A stretch of 64,000 nt of DNA from Glandiceps talaboti (lineage: Eukaryota > Hemichordata > Enteropneusta > Spengelidae): the NCBI RefSeq assembly GCF_964340395.1, contig NC_135567.1:15755806-15819805 (forward strand), written 5' to 3'. Below, piece by piece: positions 19,491-46,060 of the stretch (position 1 is its first letter; every line of letters starts with the position of its first letter). The notes below the pieces were generated by a model. The model made no database searches. It saw only the letters and a list, made by a program, of their open reading frames with translations, and was not told the DNA's origin. The position numbers and the translations under genes were made by a program.

Positions 19491-20944
19491 GAAATAAATG
19501 TCATATTTTGTATGCAATGTTAAATCCATGGCAGCAATATTCATTGTACAATGTGTAAACCAATATTATGAATAAATTGTTAGTAACAAAATCAAACTTT
19601 TGTTCCAAACACAAACTTGAAATTGAACCTGAAGTTTTCAACTGAAAAACTAGTCTTTGTTAACAGATTGGCTCAATATTCAGAACTCATGACCTTATAT
19701 GGACATGTGAGCTTATATAAGGGTTCAGTTTGCCTTCTAAACCAATTTGACACACTACTGATGCACATCATTTCTAGTGATGCACCAAAATTTGATGTTC
19801 CCCTATCTTTTGATATATGGCCAGTGACTCACAAGAAATCAGTTTTTCTCTTTTTGACTCATAACAACAAATTTGGCTTTCATTAGAGGGCACACTGTAA
19901 GGGTCTTAGGTGCCTGGAAGTTTATAGCGCCCTCTATCTCTGTTCTATGAAGGTTGCCATGATGTTGACATTCTTCACTTCCCATTCAAAGTGCGTAGTT
20001 TCAGTGTCTAAGATTTTAACTTTGTCCTGTGAATAAAATATTTAGTCCATGGGTAGATGCTAATATTCAATAAATACATCAATTAGTCATCACGCTTAAT
20101 TAGTAATTAATATGCTCTCTTTAATGCAAATTTAAAAGGTGTTGGCTTAAAATTACCGTATTTACTTGTGTTAGCGCCCTCACACGGCCAGGCAATCACC
20201 CAATGCCTTTGCTTAGACATGTCTATTTTTAGAATAGTTGCAGTTTACCGCCCACCCACCTTCCCAACCATGTATTTGTTCATCAAGAAAGACTGGCAAA
20301 TCCACAATAACGGATAAATTCACAGTAACGATCATGGGTACTTGAATGTGTTTAACACATTAAAATCATTCAATCAGTATCACTCAATCAGTCAATCAAA
20401 CAAGAGAAATGCTGAAGCACTCAAAAAATCTGTTCTGTTCAATGGTTGTGAAAGGTTTATTCCAAACTAAAGTCATGCTTGATACATCTTTACTTTTTGC
20501 GTAAAAATTGACAAAAAATTAAAACGTGTGGGAATTTTGAATATCATCTCTGTTCATTTTTGGATTTGACTATCATCTCCGCTCTCGCCTAGCATTTCCC
20601 AAATAGCTGTGTTCAAACCTAAAAATAGAAACACTGATGTTCATGATATGGTAATCATGTTTACATTGTACTGCACTCTCATTGGTTCTAATCACATGGT
20701 GACACTATATCACAGCACGCAAATTTCAAAAATGAATAAGAATTTGCACCAGCAAAAAAACCCCCAATAAACTTCAATATCTAGCATTTTCTCACGCCAA
20801 GAATCATGTTTTTCAGCCCAAAACACACATCTCTGAGGCAATCATTTTCATTTGAACAATTTCCTATCTACATGCCCAAAGTAATGTCCCCAACAAATAC
20901 CAAGGCAATCGGTCTGGCTGTTTTTGATTTTAAATCATTTACAC

Positions 20945-21011
<67 letters not shown>

Positions 21012-21326
21012 TACACATTTCAGCATGCCTATAGCACTACTGAACCTCAGTTCATTTGTGCTAAAAAAACGAATACAAATTTCACCAACTTTTTGTCTCT
21101 AGCGTTATTAAAGTAAAAAAATTTTGTACATTCACTGGCTGGCCTCATACACCATGAGTGTTGCGCTGTCTTCCTGAAGAAGGCTTTGTGTGTGGGGCCA
21201 AAATGTTAAACAGTAGAAGCTGTGTCTTGCTAACTAACAATCCCATAAAAATGTTGCAGAAGTGCTCAATGATCAAATTTGAGTTATCAAAAATCTTTGA
21301 CCATGAGTAGAAATATCGATACGTAT
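19491..21326. other. Intergenic between the LINE fragment and MANBA 3' end
   Basis: No gene is supported. It includes a (CA)n tract at 20948-21005. MANBA's 3' UTR must occupy the part nearest 21326; no polyadenylation signal stands out. Confidence 0.45.
20948..21006. repeat. (CA)n microsatellite
   Basis: About 29 CA units downstream of MANBA. Confidence 0.95.
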
Positions 21327-34380
<13,054 letters not shown>

Positions 34381-34811
34381 TCTTCAATCCACTGTTTACA
34401 TACACGTAGCATTGGTTGACCTTAAATTCAAAACATCACCTCAGCCTCATGTTTACTGACCAAAATAGAGGTCATCTAGGGTGACTGTTACTATCGAAAA
34501 TGTTGTCAACACGTGTTGAATCAGGTGACAGTCAGAAGTGACATGACTCCCTAGGCTTATAAATAAAATTAGAAAACATCCCAATATGGCAAGTTCGCAC
34601 ATATTTATCACATTGGTGGATAGTCAGTGACGTAGAATAACTCATTTTATGATATAATGTAATATTTTACGTTAAATTATATCATTTTCGGGACAGATGT
34701 CTAAATATGCACTTCTGCATTTCTCGATAACTTAGCGGGTCTTAAATCTCGTGTAATGCGTGATGTTATCACAAGCGTGATTTCACGTGAAGTAGTCATT
34801 GTCATTTCAAA
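34381..34811. promoter_or_regulatory. Divergent promoter between MANBA and SH3BP5
   Basis: The two start codons face away from each other, 431 bp apart, so both promoters and 5' UTRs lie here. CACGTG boxes occur at 34510-34515 and 34784-34789. CACGTG is the core bound by TFEB/MITF and USF factors, and TFEB controls lysosomal genes; a TFEB link for MANBA is inference, since the full CLEAR consensus is not matched. No TATA box is placed with confidence. Confidence 0.6.
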
Positions 34812-37800
34812 ATGGCAGAAGTCCGTGATGTGAAAACTGAGAACGGAGAAGATCAGAGTGATTGTACAGATGATGATGAAACACTGGACCCCAGAGTAAA
34901 GGTAAAATCAAAATTTGATATAAATCTGTGAATATGGAATGCAGAAAGATGTCGCAAATTTTGTGGGGCTATCGATGCGCGATTTTATGTCCACGAACCT
35001 AACATAAACAATAATTAGAATTTAGTGTACGTGTTCGCCAGATCAGGACACGCACATAACTGTCATCTAAATTATATTGTGTACATTTGCAGATCACTTA
35101 TGCCGTTGTTTAAAATCAATCTGTGTGCACGCTTGTTAATTTTGTTCATTACCAAATAAACTACTTCCGTATTTTTAACGACTTCAGGTCATTCATTGCG
35201 TTTTAAATCTGATTAAATCAATAATTTGTGTTTGTGATGCAAATTTTGTTATTGACTGTCAGTGACACAGTTTTGGTCAACGTCGCCTTGTAGGATAAAC
35301 ACAATCTCTACATAAACTTAATATTTTGCCAACAGCGATAATGTAATCGTGTTGTAATTACATAATGTCACGGAAACTCTAGCGTTACTGAAAATAGGAA
35401 ATACACCAATGTAATTAAAATCAGTTCACGTGCTTTATTTTTAGCCCCATGCCCAGTCTATTTCCTTCTCATAAGTTATTTGTAGTTCGATTTTGTTGTT
35501 CCGGGCGGGAGTGAGCGCTTTTCTAACAAGGAACTTCAAAACGATATTATACAAGGAAATAGAGCTAGTGAACCATAATCGCCACATCAGATTTGAAATA
35601 CAGATATTAGTTGTGCACGTAGCAAAGTTTCAACTCTGTGCAGAAGATGCCAATCAGGCATCTGCCTAGGTAGTCAGTCTCAAAGGGACACCTTGATGGG
35701 GCACCATCACACATCGGTCAACCTCTGCCTCGGATAACAAACTAATTTCTGTCCCTGTATGCCCATTAGCTGTCAAAAGGTTAACTCAGTGTTTCACATG
35801 TATATCATAGTAGATTAGCAGTCCTCTACCAGAGCTAATATTAAAGTGTACATGCAAAGGTACATACTTTTTTTCGTAATTATGTTCTGGTGAAAACGGG
35901 TTTTGAAGTTGACCTTCTGGTTCGACCATAATGGCTTTGCATGTAAAGATACACTGACGAATGCGTTTGTGTTCCCGAAGTGACGTCATAAAGTTCCAAA
36001 TCCTGTCCTATCCATATGCAAATGAGAGGTACTTACCTGAAGGTGCTCTGTGGCTGAGCCAAGAGTGCCTCATTTTTCGCGCAATTTCTCGTGTTAGAAT
36101 TATATTGTACTATTACAAACCCGATTTCCTTTATTTTTATGGCAAAATAAACATAATTACGAAAAAAAGTATGTACCTTTGCATGTACACTTTAAAGTTT
36201 GTGTAGCGGGTTATAACCATAGACCCTCCACCAAGTGTCTATGTTATAACCAACTCCTTGTCTGAGTTGCTGCTGAAGTCTTATCAGTATTGGATAGTGT
36301 AAGACAAAGGGGGATTTAGAAGATGTGAATTGGGTTGACCTTTGTAGTTCAAGTAAAACCATAGACCCTACACCCTCATGGGGTCTATGCTAAAACTCAG
36401 ACCACTATAACCATAGACAATAGAGAAGGACCTCTATTGTCTATGCTATAACCAGTCCAGCAAACAACTGCATTGTTTATTCCACTGGTGTCTATTGTAT
36501 ACTTGTGTATCTGGTGATAACCAACTCCTTGTCACTGCCTTATTGATTATCTTTCCAATGATGGCTATATGTTCTACTTAGTAGCTAACCCTACATGTAA
36601 CTCCCTAGCTTGGCTACAATTGTGTATTTGTATTTAAGACAAAGGGTTTTTTTTTGTATGTAACCAGTTGTGCCCTTTATCATTCAAAAATTGAAAAACA
36701 AATATTGCAGGTCAAAATGATAAAAAACTGAGTTACTACATAGTAGGGGGATAGGTCAATCTGATTAAGATCTGATGTAGTGAACTCAAGCAATTTCTTT
36801 ATGTAGCTCTTACGTTTATTGTCGTTTGTTCTTTTTTTGTTCTGTGAGTGCCTGATACCTACATCTGACACAAAATCATAGGTGTTCTCGTACCACATTC
36901 ATACTTACGATTAGCCAATCAGAATCCATCTTACAAGAAAACACCCAGTGTTCAAAATTGAGAAAGAGAACCACCAAACAATAACGATAACATCCTTATT
37001 GTCGGACAGAGTGCTTCTTTCACTTTCAAATCAGGTCACAGTGGTTAGTTGTCAGCAATGTGGCCTTGATAAATATATTCCTTTTTCTCATAAATGCATC
37101 ATGATTTTCATTTCTCTTTTTTCAGGAAGAGCTTGAGCAGCTAAACAAAGCCACCGATGCCATCAATAGTCTTGAATTGGAACTAGATGTAAGTGGCCAC
37201 CAATAGAGGGCGCCCTTCAAGGGCATTAGCTAATTTGAATCACGAGTTTTACCTAAAGGTTTAATATTTCCATATATAAAAACTCATCTAGTGTTATATT
37301 TCTGTTGATTTATGTTTTTGAATGGGTGTGAAACCTCCAAATTATATTGACAAATTCATTTGCATTTTCTTAAACCAAATATATATATAGGAAGGATGAT
37401 ATTCAATGATACAGGATTTTTCTTAGTATACAGTGTGGCGTGGAAGTCAGGGTGTTGACCAAGAAATCAAATGATGTTAATTTTATTACATGCCTAGGTG
37501 GTCAAATTCTATTGTGGGTATCAAGAATTGAAGCTGTCTAAAAAAAAAATTTTTAAATTAATTTGACAGGATGCACGGGCAGCCTTCAGACAGTCCCTGA
37601 CAGAGTCTACCAATGCATTGAATGCTGAGGCTAAGAAGCTAGGGTCATGTATAGATAAAGCTAGACCATACTATGAGGCCAGGCAGACAGCTAAGGAGGT
37701 AAGATTGATGAACACTGGGTGCACTATGATAATATTATTCAAATGTTGGCCAAGGAATTTAGATATTCAGAAGCAATCAGCAGCGGTGTAGATGAAACAA

Positions 37801-40800
37801 ATATCTTGGAGATTCGAGACTGAAAACTTGACTACTGATTTTCCTACAATGAAATGATTATGGAACTTATCATATACCTATACCCAGATCAATCATTCTT
37901 GATTATATTTAACGCGAAAAATCACTTCTGATATGGTACGGTAAAGGTCATGATATTCTCGTTAAATGTCACCAGAAAAAACCTGTCTCTGATTGCCTGT
38001 CACTGATATCTGAAATCAGAAAATGAATTATGTTAAATTACGTTATGTGCTGGAAGTCACACAATACTTTCGTCCAAGTCATCAACAATGGGCTTACAAG
38101 GCCTATTAGTGTTTATTGTAATTAAGATGTATTTGTCGCTTGAGAAATTATAACCTGTTACCTAAACTGTTCAGCCTGCAATGTTGGACATGTATATTCC
38201 CCAGCATGCATTGCTGCAGGAGATATATCCAGCATAGGGAATATGGACAGTGGTTTCCCTAGACTCTAATCTGGGTGGTCTCATAGACAGCGCCCCCAAC
38301 GGTGAGAGTCTGGGTAACTGAGACTCTACTTACAGCTGTCATTATTTCTGTCCTAGGCACAACAACTGATCCAAGATGCTGCATTGAAATTTGAGAGAGC
38401 TAACAGTATGTTGGCTGCTGCTAAGGAGATGGTTGATGTAGCTGAGCACGGATTGATTGTGGAGAAGAGAACGTTTGACGCTAACTGGCAGGAAATGTTG
38501 AATCATGCTACTATGAAGGTAAAAATTATACAATGTGCATTGACTAATACTACTATGGTAACTGAGGTCTTGGTTTACAGTTTTCATGACATGTGACTAA
38601 TACTACTCTGGCAACTGAGGTTTTGATTTACTTGACACAACATAAACTATTGTTGTGATATGTTTAATACAACTCTGGCAACTGAGGTCTCGGTTTGCTT
38701 AGATATAAACTAAAACTATTATTAACATGTGACTGCTACTACTCTGGCAAGTGAGGTCTTGGTTTACTTAGACACAAACAAAAACTATATTGTGACGTGT
38801 GACTGATACTACTCTGGCAATCAAGGTTTCGGTTACTCAGATAGACAAACTTACTTGTGACATGTGACTACTACTCTGGTAACCAAGGTTTCGGTTTACT
38901 TAGACAAACTAAAACTATTGCTGTGACATGTGACTGATACTACTCCGGTAACCGAGGTCTCGGTTTACTTAGCCACAAACTAAAAGTATTATTGCAACAT
39001 GTCATCAGATATTTCAAATGCATAAATTTTTCTGTAATATTGGATACGAGTACACATGTTTGTCTTTGAGAGCTCTAAAATTTGGATCTTCATAATTTTG
39101 CTTGGTGGTGATACAAACTCGTGTTGCATTGGTCAATAAATAACTGCTATCTTTGTGTCATCCAATCATATTCCATGTTAGAAATTTTTTAATGAGATAG
39201 AATGTGAAAGATATGTGGTTGAACTTGGGATACAAACTCTAACCTTATTGGTTGATTGGTAGCTGTTGTCTTTGTGTCATCCAATCATATTTCATATTAC
39301 AAATGTTTAGGTAAATGAAGCAGAGCATGAGAGACATGTGGTTGAACTTGAACATCAAAGAACAGCTTGGGATTTTGAAGATGCTGAGAAACTGGTGAAA
39401 AAATTACAGAAGTCGTTGAAAAAAAACATCAGTAAATCAAGGTGAGATTTTTACTGATTTCTGACTTGGGATAATGTGTGTGTGTATGTGTGTGTGTGTG
39501 TCTGTCAGTGTGTCTGTGTGTGTGTCTGTCTGTGTGTGTTTGTGTGTGTCTGTATGTCTGTTAGTTTGTGTGTGTGCTGTGTCTGTGTGTGTCTGTATGT
39601 CTGTGTTTGTGTGCCTGTGTATGTCTGTTAGTTTGTGTGTGTGTGCTGTGTCTGTGTGTGTCTGTGTATGTCTGTCTGTGTTTGTGTGTGTCTGTATGTC
39701 TGTTAGTTTGTGTGTGTGCATGTGTATATATGTGTGTGTATGCAGTTCCATACAATGCAAATGAAAACAAGACCTGTGCCATGTAGACTAAAATCTCACG
39801 TACAGTTTTCAAATTTGTGTTTGAAATGAAAGTGCAATACTTGGACAAGATATCACAAGAATATTAACATTTGTGTGTTGTTATACTTATCATTTGTGTT
39901 AAGTTGTCTGACAGTAATTAATATTTGATTCACACTCTATTCTTTTCTAGGCCGTACTTTGATATGAAACATCAATTTAACCAACAGTTAGAGGTAAGTA
40001 TCCCATTACTTTTAACTCAATCCCCAGGATGAAAAGGAAAGATTTACCACACTAGAAAAGAAACTTCATAAAGCTAAGTAGTCTGACTCCCTAGTACTCT
40101 TGAAAATGTAATTCCACACTTATGGTTTATTTTGTCTGCAGGATCAAAGAATATGTTTGCCATGCCAAGCAATGATATTTGTAAAACTAAGCAGTCCTAC
40201 TCCCTAGCCCACTTGAAAATGTAATTCCACACTTATGGTTTATTTTGTCTGCAGGATCAAAGAATATGTTTGCCATGCCAAGCAATGATATTTGTAAAAC
40301 TAAGCAGTCCTACTCCCTAGCCCACTTGAAAATGTAATTCCACACTTATGGTTTATTTTGTCTGCAGGATCAAAGAATATGTTTGCCATGCCAAGCAATG
40401 ATATTTGTAAAACTAAGCAGTCCTACTCCCTAGCCCACTTGAAAATGTAATTCCACACTTATGGTTTATTTTGTCTGCAGGATCAAAAGAATACGGTTAC
40501 CATGCCAAACAATGATATTTGTAAAGCTAAGCAGTCCTACTCCCTAGCCCGCTTGAAAATGTAATTCCACACTTATGGTTTACTTTTGTGTGCAGGATCA
40601 AAAGAATACGGTTAACATGCCAAACAAAGACAATTGGAAAGCTAAGCAGTCCCACACCCTAGCCCGCTTGAAATATTTTGTTTACCTTTCTCTGCAGGAT
40701 AAAAAGAAAAGAGTTACCTCCTTAGAGAAGAAAGTTTGTAAAGCTAAGCAGTCCTACTCCCTAGCGCTCAAGACACTTGAAGCAATTAGTGATAGAATAC

Positions 40801-41915
40801 ATCGTCAACGGAGCAGCAAGAAGATGACAATGGGACCGAGGGGACACGGTGTCGGAGCTGAGGCACCAGAGATTCAGGAACCTAAGGAGAATACGAAACC
40901 AGAACAGAGTCCATGTGAAACTTTAGAGGACATTGATAAGGAGTTTATTGTACTGCCGCATCGGAACAATTCTCTTAAAAGACATTCATTGCCACATCCC
41001 CGAGTTCGGGCGCTGTCTGACGGTGCTATGCCCGATCCTCACTCAATAATGCTAGCATATGAATCAACCGAACATCTTGATGAAGATGGCTGGGATACAG
41101 CAAGTCATTCAACGGTAGGTGATGACGCAGATCGTGATGATTACCTCGAGTTTATGGCACCGCCAAAAGAAAACCGAGTCGTTGCAACGCAGACTGATGA
41201 TGCGCCAGGGTCTGGAGTGATTGACAGTACTTGTGAAGTCAAAATGAGGCTACATCAGGATCTTGACACAGTGTCAGAATCCACAGAGGCGTCGTCGATG
41301 GCAGCTGATACCACTACGTCCCAAGAACCCGTAAAAAGCGACAAATCAGAAGAATCGATAGTTAACGATGGTTGTGATGATTTGTCTGAGAAAACGGAGA
41401 CTCTGACACTTAAAAATAATTTGAAAACGTCAACAAAACAAGAATCGAGTACAAATACGCAAGACGCAATGCAAGACACTAAGGAGGCTAAGAATATTGT
41501 TTCGGATATGGGAGAGACTTTGTTACAAACGAATGATTCACAAGAATCTGTGAAAGATGAGGATGGGAAGGTTCAGAATACTGCATCAGATGAGGTTCAG
41601 AATACTGCATCAGATGAGGTTCAGAATACTGCATCAGATGAGGTTCAGAATACTGCATCAGATGTGTCAGAAACGACTAATTCTACATCAACAGAACAAG
41701 AAGAAAATGTAAAAACGCAGGAAGAAATTCAAGACGAGTCAACAGAGCAGCTTGATGGGTCACCAGAATCTGTGGAGACGCAGTCAATGGAGGCTAACCC
41801 AGCTGCTACTAGTACTACCTGTGAGGAGACAAAAAATATAGAGAAGGCAGATGAAAGAAATGATAGCATAAAAGCAGTGACGCTTATACAAGATGTGCAG
41901 GATACTCATTTGTAA
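34812..41915 (+). CDS. SH3BP5: SH3 domain-binding protein 5 (Rab11 exchange factor)
   Basis: Exons are 34812-34901, 37126-37188, 37570-37698, 38357-38518, 39311-39441, 39951-39993 and 40698-41915; phases match and give 611 residues. SH3BP5 is a coiled-coil guanine-nucleotide exchange factor for Rab11 and, in vertebrates, a partner of BTK and JNK. Here [51 protein letters not shown] and [11 protein letters not shown] (about 251-261) follow family order. The coiled coil covers about 28-245. The acidic Ser/Thr-rich tail is longer than usual and contains four tandem VQNTASDE repeats at about 498-530. The start has an acceptable context (AAAATGG) with the family's DPR about 26 residues in. Paralogues SH3BP5 and SH3BP5L cannot be told apart here. 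Confidence 0.93.
35841..36195. mobile_element. MITE-like element with ~44-bp terminal inverted repeats
   Basis: The left arm ttaaagtgtacatgcaaagg and onward to 35885 is mirrored at 36151-36195 (cctttgcatgtacactttaa). About 265 bases lie between with no coding frame. It lies in SH3BP5 intron 1. Confidence 0.75.
36205..36460. repeat. Cluster of three small hairpins sharing accatagac
   Basis: Three consecutive hairpins have arms of the form (gt)tataaccatagac and gtctatg(t)tataac, with different loops: about 36210-36252, 36352-36396 and 36406-36455. A related hairpin stands alone at 5308-5370 (caccatagacc / ggtctatggt). Confidence 0.65.
38535..39005. repeat. Degenerate ~70-75-bp minisatellite, about seven copies
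   Basis: Repeated words: gtgactaatactactctgg, caactgaggtctcggtttac, ttagacacaaactaaaac. It begins about 15 bases after the exon 4 donor of SH3BP5. Confidence 0.8.
39112..39348 (+). repeat. Two-copy duplication over the SH3BP5 exon 5 acceptor
   Basis: The upstream copy (39112-39225) has tttgtgtcatccaatcatat, then a ruined acceptor and decayed codons (gaatgtgaaagatatgtgg) matching the true exon start (gagcatgagagacatgtgg) at 39311. Unit length is about 115 bp. Confidence 0.75.
39474..39745. repeat. (TG)n-rich imperfect microsatellite
   Basis: tgtg runs with interspersed tctgt and ttagtttgtgtg words, in SH3BP5 between exons 5 and 6. Confidence 0.9.
40029..40697 (+). repeat. Six tandem copies of the acceptor and start of the last SH3BP5 exon
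   Basis: Units start at about 40029, 40142, 40255, 40368, 40481 and 40596, mostly 113 bp. Each runs from a decayed exon start (gat.aaagaa..) through ccctagc..(g/a)cttgaaaatg to a new acceptor ttttgtctgcag. The three middle copies are almost identical, so expansion is recent. Most copies carry in-frame stops. The last copy is open through the true acceptor and could add 34 residues in frame. Confidence 0.9.
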
Positions 41916-44840
41916 ATTTGAATTTACATATCGACAATGTTACTAATATAGTAAATCCTTCCAAAGTGTATTTACCTCTAATTTATTTATCTCTTAATCT
42001 TATTATTTTATGAACACTGCCCTCTGTGGCAAGAGTAGCGCGTACACGTACCGTCTCTACTAGACATGCCCCACTGCATAAAATAGCACTGGTGCATGGA
42101 TAATGACCTGTCTGCACACAAGACAGCACCCTCACCATGTCGAAGAAAGCATTCTATCATCAGAAGACTGAGCCTGTATAGCGCCCTCAAGTTTGAATAG
42201 TGCCCTCTGTGGCAAAACAGAGCATACACAGGGCAGTGTAACAGTTGTATTTGTGGCCTGTGCACAATGTGTACAGTTACGTGTACAGAATCACAAAATG
42301 GTCTATATGGAGCATTTTACTGTAATTTTTCCAGAGAATATTTATGTTTAGAGTTTTCTCACTAATATATCAGGGTCACATCGTTTTTACTTACTTCCCT
42401 ATTGGTCGTAAAGCTTGCTACTCGCGTGGTCACAGTTTTCCTCGCTCATTTAATATAAATTTGCAGAAAGAGTTTCAGACAATTTTGATTGGCTTCTCAT
42501 GCAGTACACCTGTAGATGTATGCTAAATCCATAATAATTTGCATATAAAGTGGTGGAAAATGGGAATTTGCATATCGGGTAACTTTTATTCTGTCAGTGG
42601 CCAGAAAATTAATTTCTTACCGGCTTTATACGACATCAAAATACAGGGAGAGGATTATATCTTATAACACATCATAATCATAATATCCTTCAGTGATTGG
42701 CTTAGATCATATCACATGGTGTGGAATATAGTGAATCAATTTGCATACAATGGGCACTAGTCACATTCTATTTTCCCTAGGGTAATATTCATGTAGTATG
42801 AAGATTTATCAAGGATTTGCTTAGATTATAGAAAGAATATGTGCCTAAGAATGTGATGTGTTATAAAACACTTATTGCCTTGCCTAATTTGGGCACTAGT
42901 TGACATCATATTACCCATCATGCTGTTATATATAGCAAGTATTTCCCTCAGCTTTCAGTCTCGGGAAGTAGTTGCGGCATGACAGCCCTCATAATACAGT
43001 GTTTTATTGAGGGTCATAAGTAGGTAAATCTACCCGGGTTCCATGTCATTTTACCTGGGTTCCCAAACAAAATTACGATAGACTCTATGGGCAAAACTCG
43101 TTTTTACCCCTTTCTCTATTTCTGTTACCAGGGTTCCCCAACCTTAGCAAATACACTGACACATCTATTAGTGCCCTGATAGCCAGGTAATAAGTGTATG
43201 TTATGTCACTAATTAGGAAATTCCTTTCTCATTAGCCTTCTGTAGCAACACTAGACATTGACTGAGGCCATAATTTGCATACAAGTATAGCGACAATGTG
43301 TTATTTTTTTTTGTTAGCTAGGATTTAAAAAAAACAGAAGACACAGATTCAAGTAGCCATCATTTGCATATACATGGGAGAGTATTAATATTTTATTATT
43401 TCATAGGGTAGCAGTGCAATAACTCTCATATACACCAAGATTGTGTAGTTAGAGAGTATACGACAGTACATATGTAAGAATTAGATTATACTTCTATATA
43501 GAATTAAGTAACATAGAATAATTACATCTTCGCCAATATTTGTCTTCCTTCATGGGTGAAACAACAAGCCACCTTCATTTCTCCTGTAATACTAGATTGC
43601 CCTTGATGACAATGGACTACTGTGTCCTGGTTTGATTGTAAATATGAGTGCTCATGTGAACTTGCGAGTTGAGAATACAGTAGTATAATGGACATGGACA
43701 CATCATCAAAACAGAGGGAGACATGGTAGAAGACAAAATAAGGCACAAAAAGTACCTCATTGTATCTCATTTACTTGTAAATAGAATCAAAGAATTTCAC
43801 ATTAAGTGTTAAATTTATAGAGACTAAATTGGTATAATTCCCATGTTTTCAGTTTTATCACTGTCTTTTCACTTGGATAGAATATGGTTAGTTTAATGGA
43901 CATTTGCCGGTTCCAAAATGCATCACATGTCTCCCCATACATAGTCTAGTTCCTGACAATCGTATTCTGATTTTCAGGAACTAGACTACCCCATACAATG
44001 TTATGTGTTTTGTATGCATACATGTAGATGTTTTTTTCCCACATTCTGTTCAGGAGCAATGATTGTCAGCTTACCGTACCTAGGATTTACAAGGAAATCC
44101 CTTCTCTGTCATTTGATTGAGTTTAACCTTTGTTGTTAAAGTCACTAACAATTGAAAAAGGCTATGTGTTTTCATTGTTGGATGATATTACAACCCATAA
44201 CACTAAAGTAAAGTGTTTTCTAAATGGATCACAATCTTTTATAGCATCCATATCAGGGGGTGGGATGGGGGGATGGCATATACATGTATGTGGTATTGCT
44301 GGGTAAAACATTGATCAAGGGCCTCGGGGGTCATATGCATGTAGTCACCACTGCATCATATTGTTGGGTAAAATGTGATTGACTTAGGAGGTCATATACC
44401 GGTACATATATTCTAGCAAAGTGCATGGTATTGTAAGCGTTGATGCCCGAAAATCTTTTCAAGATTTCTAGTTAGAATGATTTTCATGTATTTATTTTTT
44501 TGTCAGTTTTGATTCCTTCACATACCTACATTACTACAATGTAGGCAACCATGTATATCTTCAACCATGAGACCAAACCATTTATGAGAACAACATAGGG
44601 TGGTCAGGGTCTCTGTGGTAATTTTGTATATTTATTATAATTGTATGCTTACAATAGTGCAATTGTAAATACTTATTTTATTTATTCGTTTTGTTTTGGA
44701 TATTTTGTGCTGAAAATGTAGATTTTGTAATGTTATTTATTGTTAGATTTTTGCCATAGTTACGCTTCTAGGTATTAAAATATAAAAAGTTTACCTCATA
44801 CATTTTTTGTATGGTTTGACAAATGAGTGTGTGTGGAGTT
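41916..44840 (+). other. 3' UTR and flank of SH3BP5
   Basis: No gene. It contains two tgccctctgtggca copies (42010 and 42200) and a hairpin agtctagttcctgacaat..ggaactagact (43943-43990). The transcript end is not clear; several A+T-rich candidates lie near 44640-44790. Confidence 0.45.
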
Positions 44841-44841
44841 T

Positions 44842-45092
44842 GAATGGCCTTTCCAAAATTTGCCATGGTGGCGCACTACTTCTTGTCTGTGTGTACCTTG
44901 GGGGTATACATAGTATAGGCTACTCAGTTAATCATAAAGCACTGCTGCTTTCTTCAATATCTGAATGATACTAAAAACATCCCTGATTTACACTTCCACA
45001 GAATATCAAGGGACAAATTAAAAAAAAGGTACCATGTGGTGATCACACCCCCAATTTGAGTGAGGGCGCTGTATTCTCTATTTCCTGTTTGA
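44842..45092. repeat. Dispersed repeat family D (copy 2)
   Basis: Same orientation as 25366-25620; downstream of SH3BP5. Confidence 0.85.
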
Positions 45093-45885
45093 TGAAAAAA
45101 AAAATATTTGAAATAAATATAGCTCTCCTCTCCTTACCCCCCCCCCCCCCCCCTCAACACGAGAGCAGAACAACATGACATATATTACAACCTATTGTGT
45201 CAGGGGTGTCCACATTTGAATATTAATGGTGTTGATATGCAAGATCAGCCAATCAGTGTCCAATGATGTCAGGGGTGTCCACATTTGCATATTAATGGTG
45301 TTGATAGGCTGGATCAACCAATCAGAAAGGGGATACTAGTATTTTCTGATTGAAACAATCATAGACTTCTAGGTCTTATCCCTGATTGGCTGAAAGATGC
45401 CAGCAATACTCAATAACAGCAATCCTGCTCACACTGTATTTGGTAAGTGGATAATGAGTTGCTGCAGTATGAACTAGTAATAGAATGGCCATACTTAAAT
45501 ATTTCTTCAATCTGATGAACTATTTCTCAAAATTGATGCCCTCTACGACTAAAATACAGCACAATGTCACTGTACAATGGCAACACCAAGAACATGCATC
45601 TAAACAAAATTATTTTTCATTTAAAATAATTTTCACTTCACTAAAATAAACGGCGGTTCTGAGTTTACATTCTCGCAAACCAGAGCTATTATTTCTTCAG
45701 CTATACTTCGAAATAAAACCAGTAGGGACCGGCTCATTAAAAATGGTACCGTAAAACGGTCGTGGTTTGCGACGATGAGTTTCCCTCTCCCTTTAATTGT
45801 CTTTTAAGTCATTCAGATTACTAAAGTACAACTATGACTTGAAAGTATCACCAACATGTACACACCAACAATCAGACAATAGGGA

Positions 45886-46060
45886 ACTTGCAAACCTGCC
45901 ATGTTGAATGTTGCATCATGGGAAATATGACAAATACTAATCAATTATTATTGTAAACAATACTGTCTCATTGTTTATAACCACCACTAATCAATTCATA
46001 GTTTACCCTGACCATTGTGGGAGGTTAATTTTATCAGTAGCTCAAGATAAGTTATTAGGG
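45886..46060. repeat. Dispersed repeat family G (copy 1)
   Basis: Words gggaacttgcaaacctgcc, atgttgaatgttgcatcatg and ggttaattttatcagtagct recur at 51790-52035 and 56146-56390, with shorter pieces at 48705-48770 and, inverted, 61045-61105. Confidence 0.85.

Noticed and set aside
40029-40480. CRISPR-like array of identical 113-bp units
   Set aside because: Animal DNA; units lack unique spacers and are explained by duplication of the adjacent SH3BP5 exon edge.
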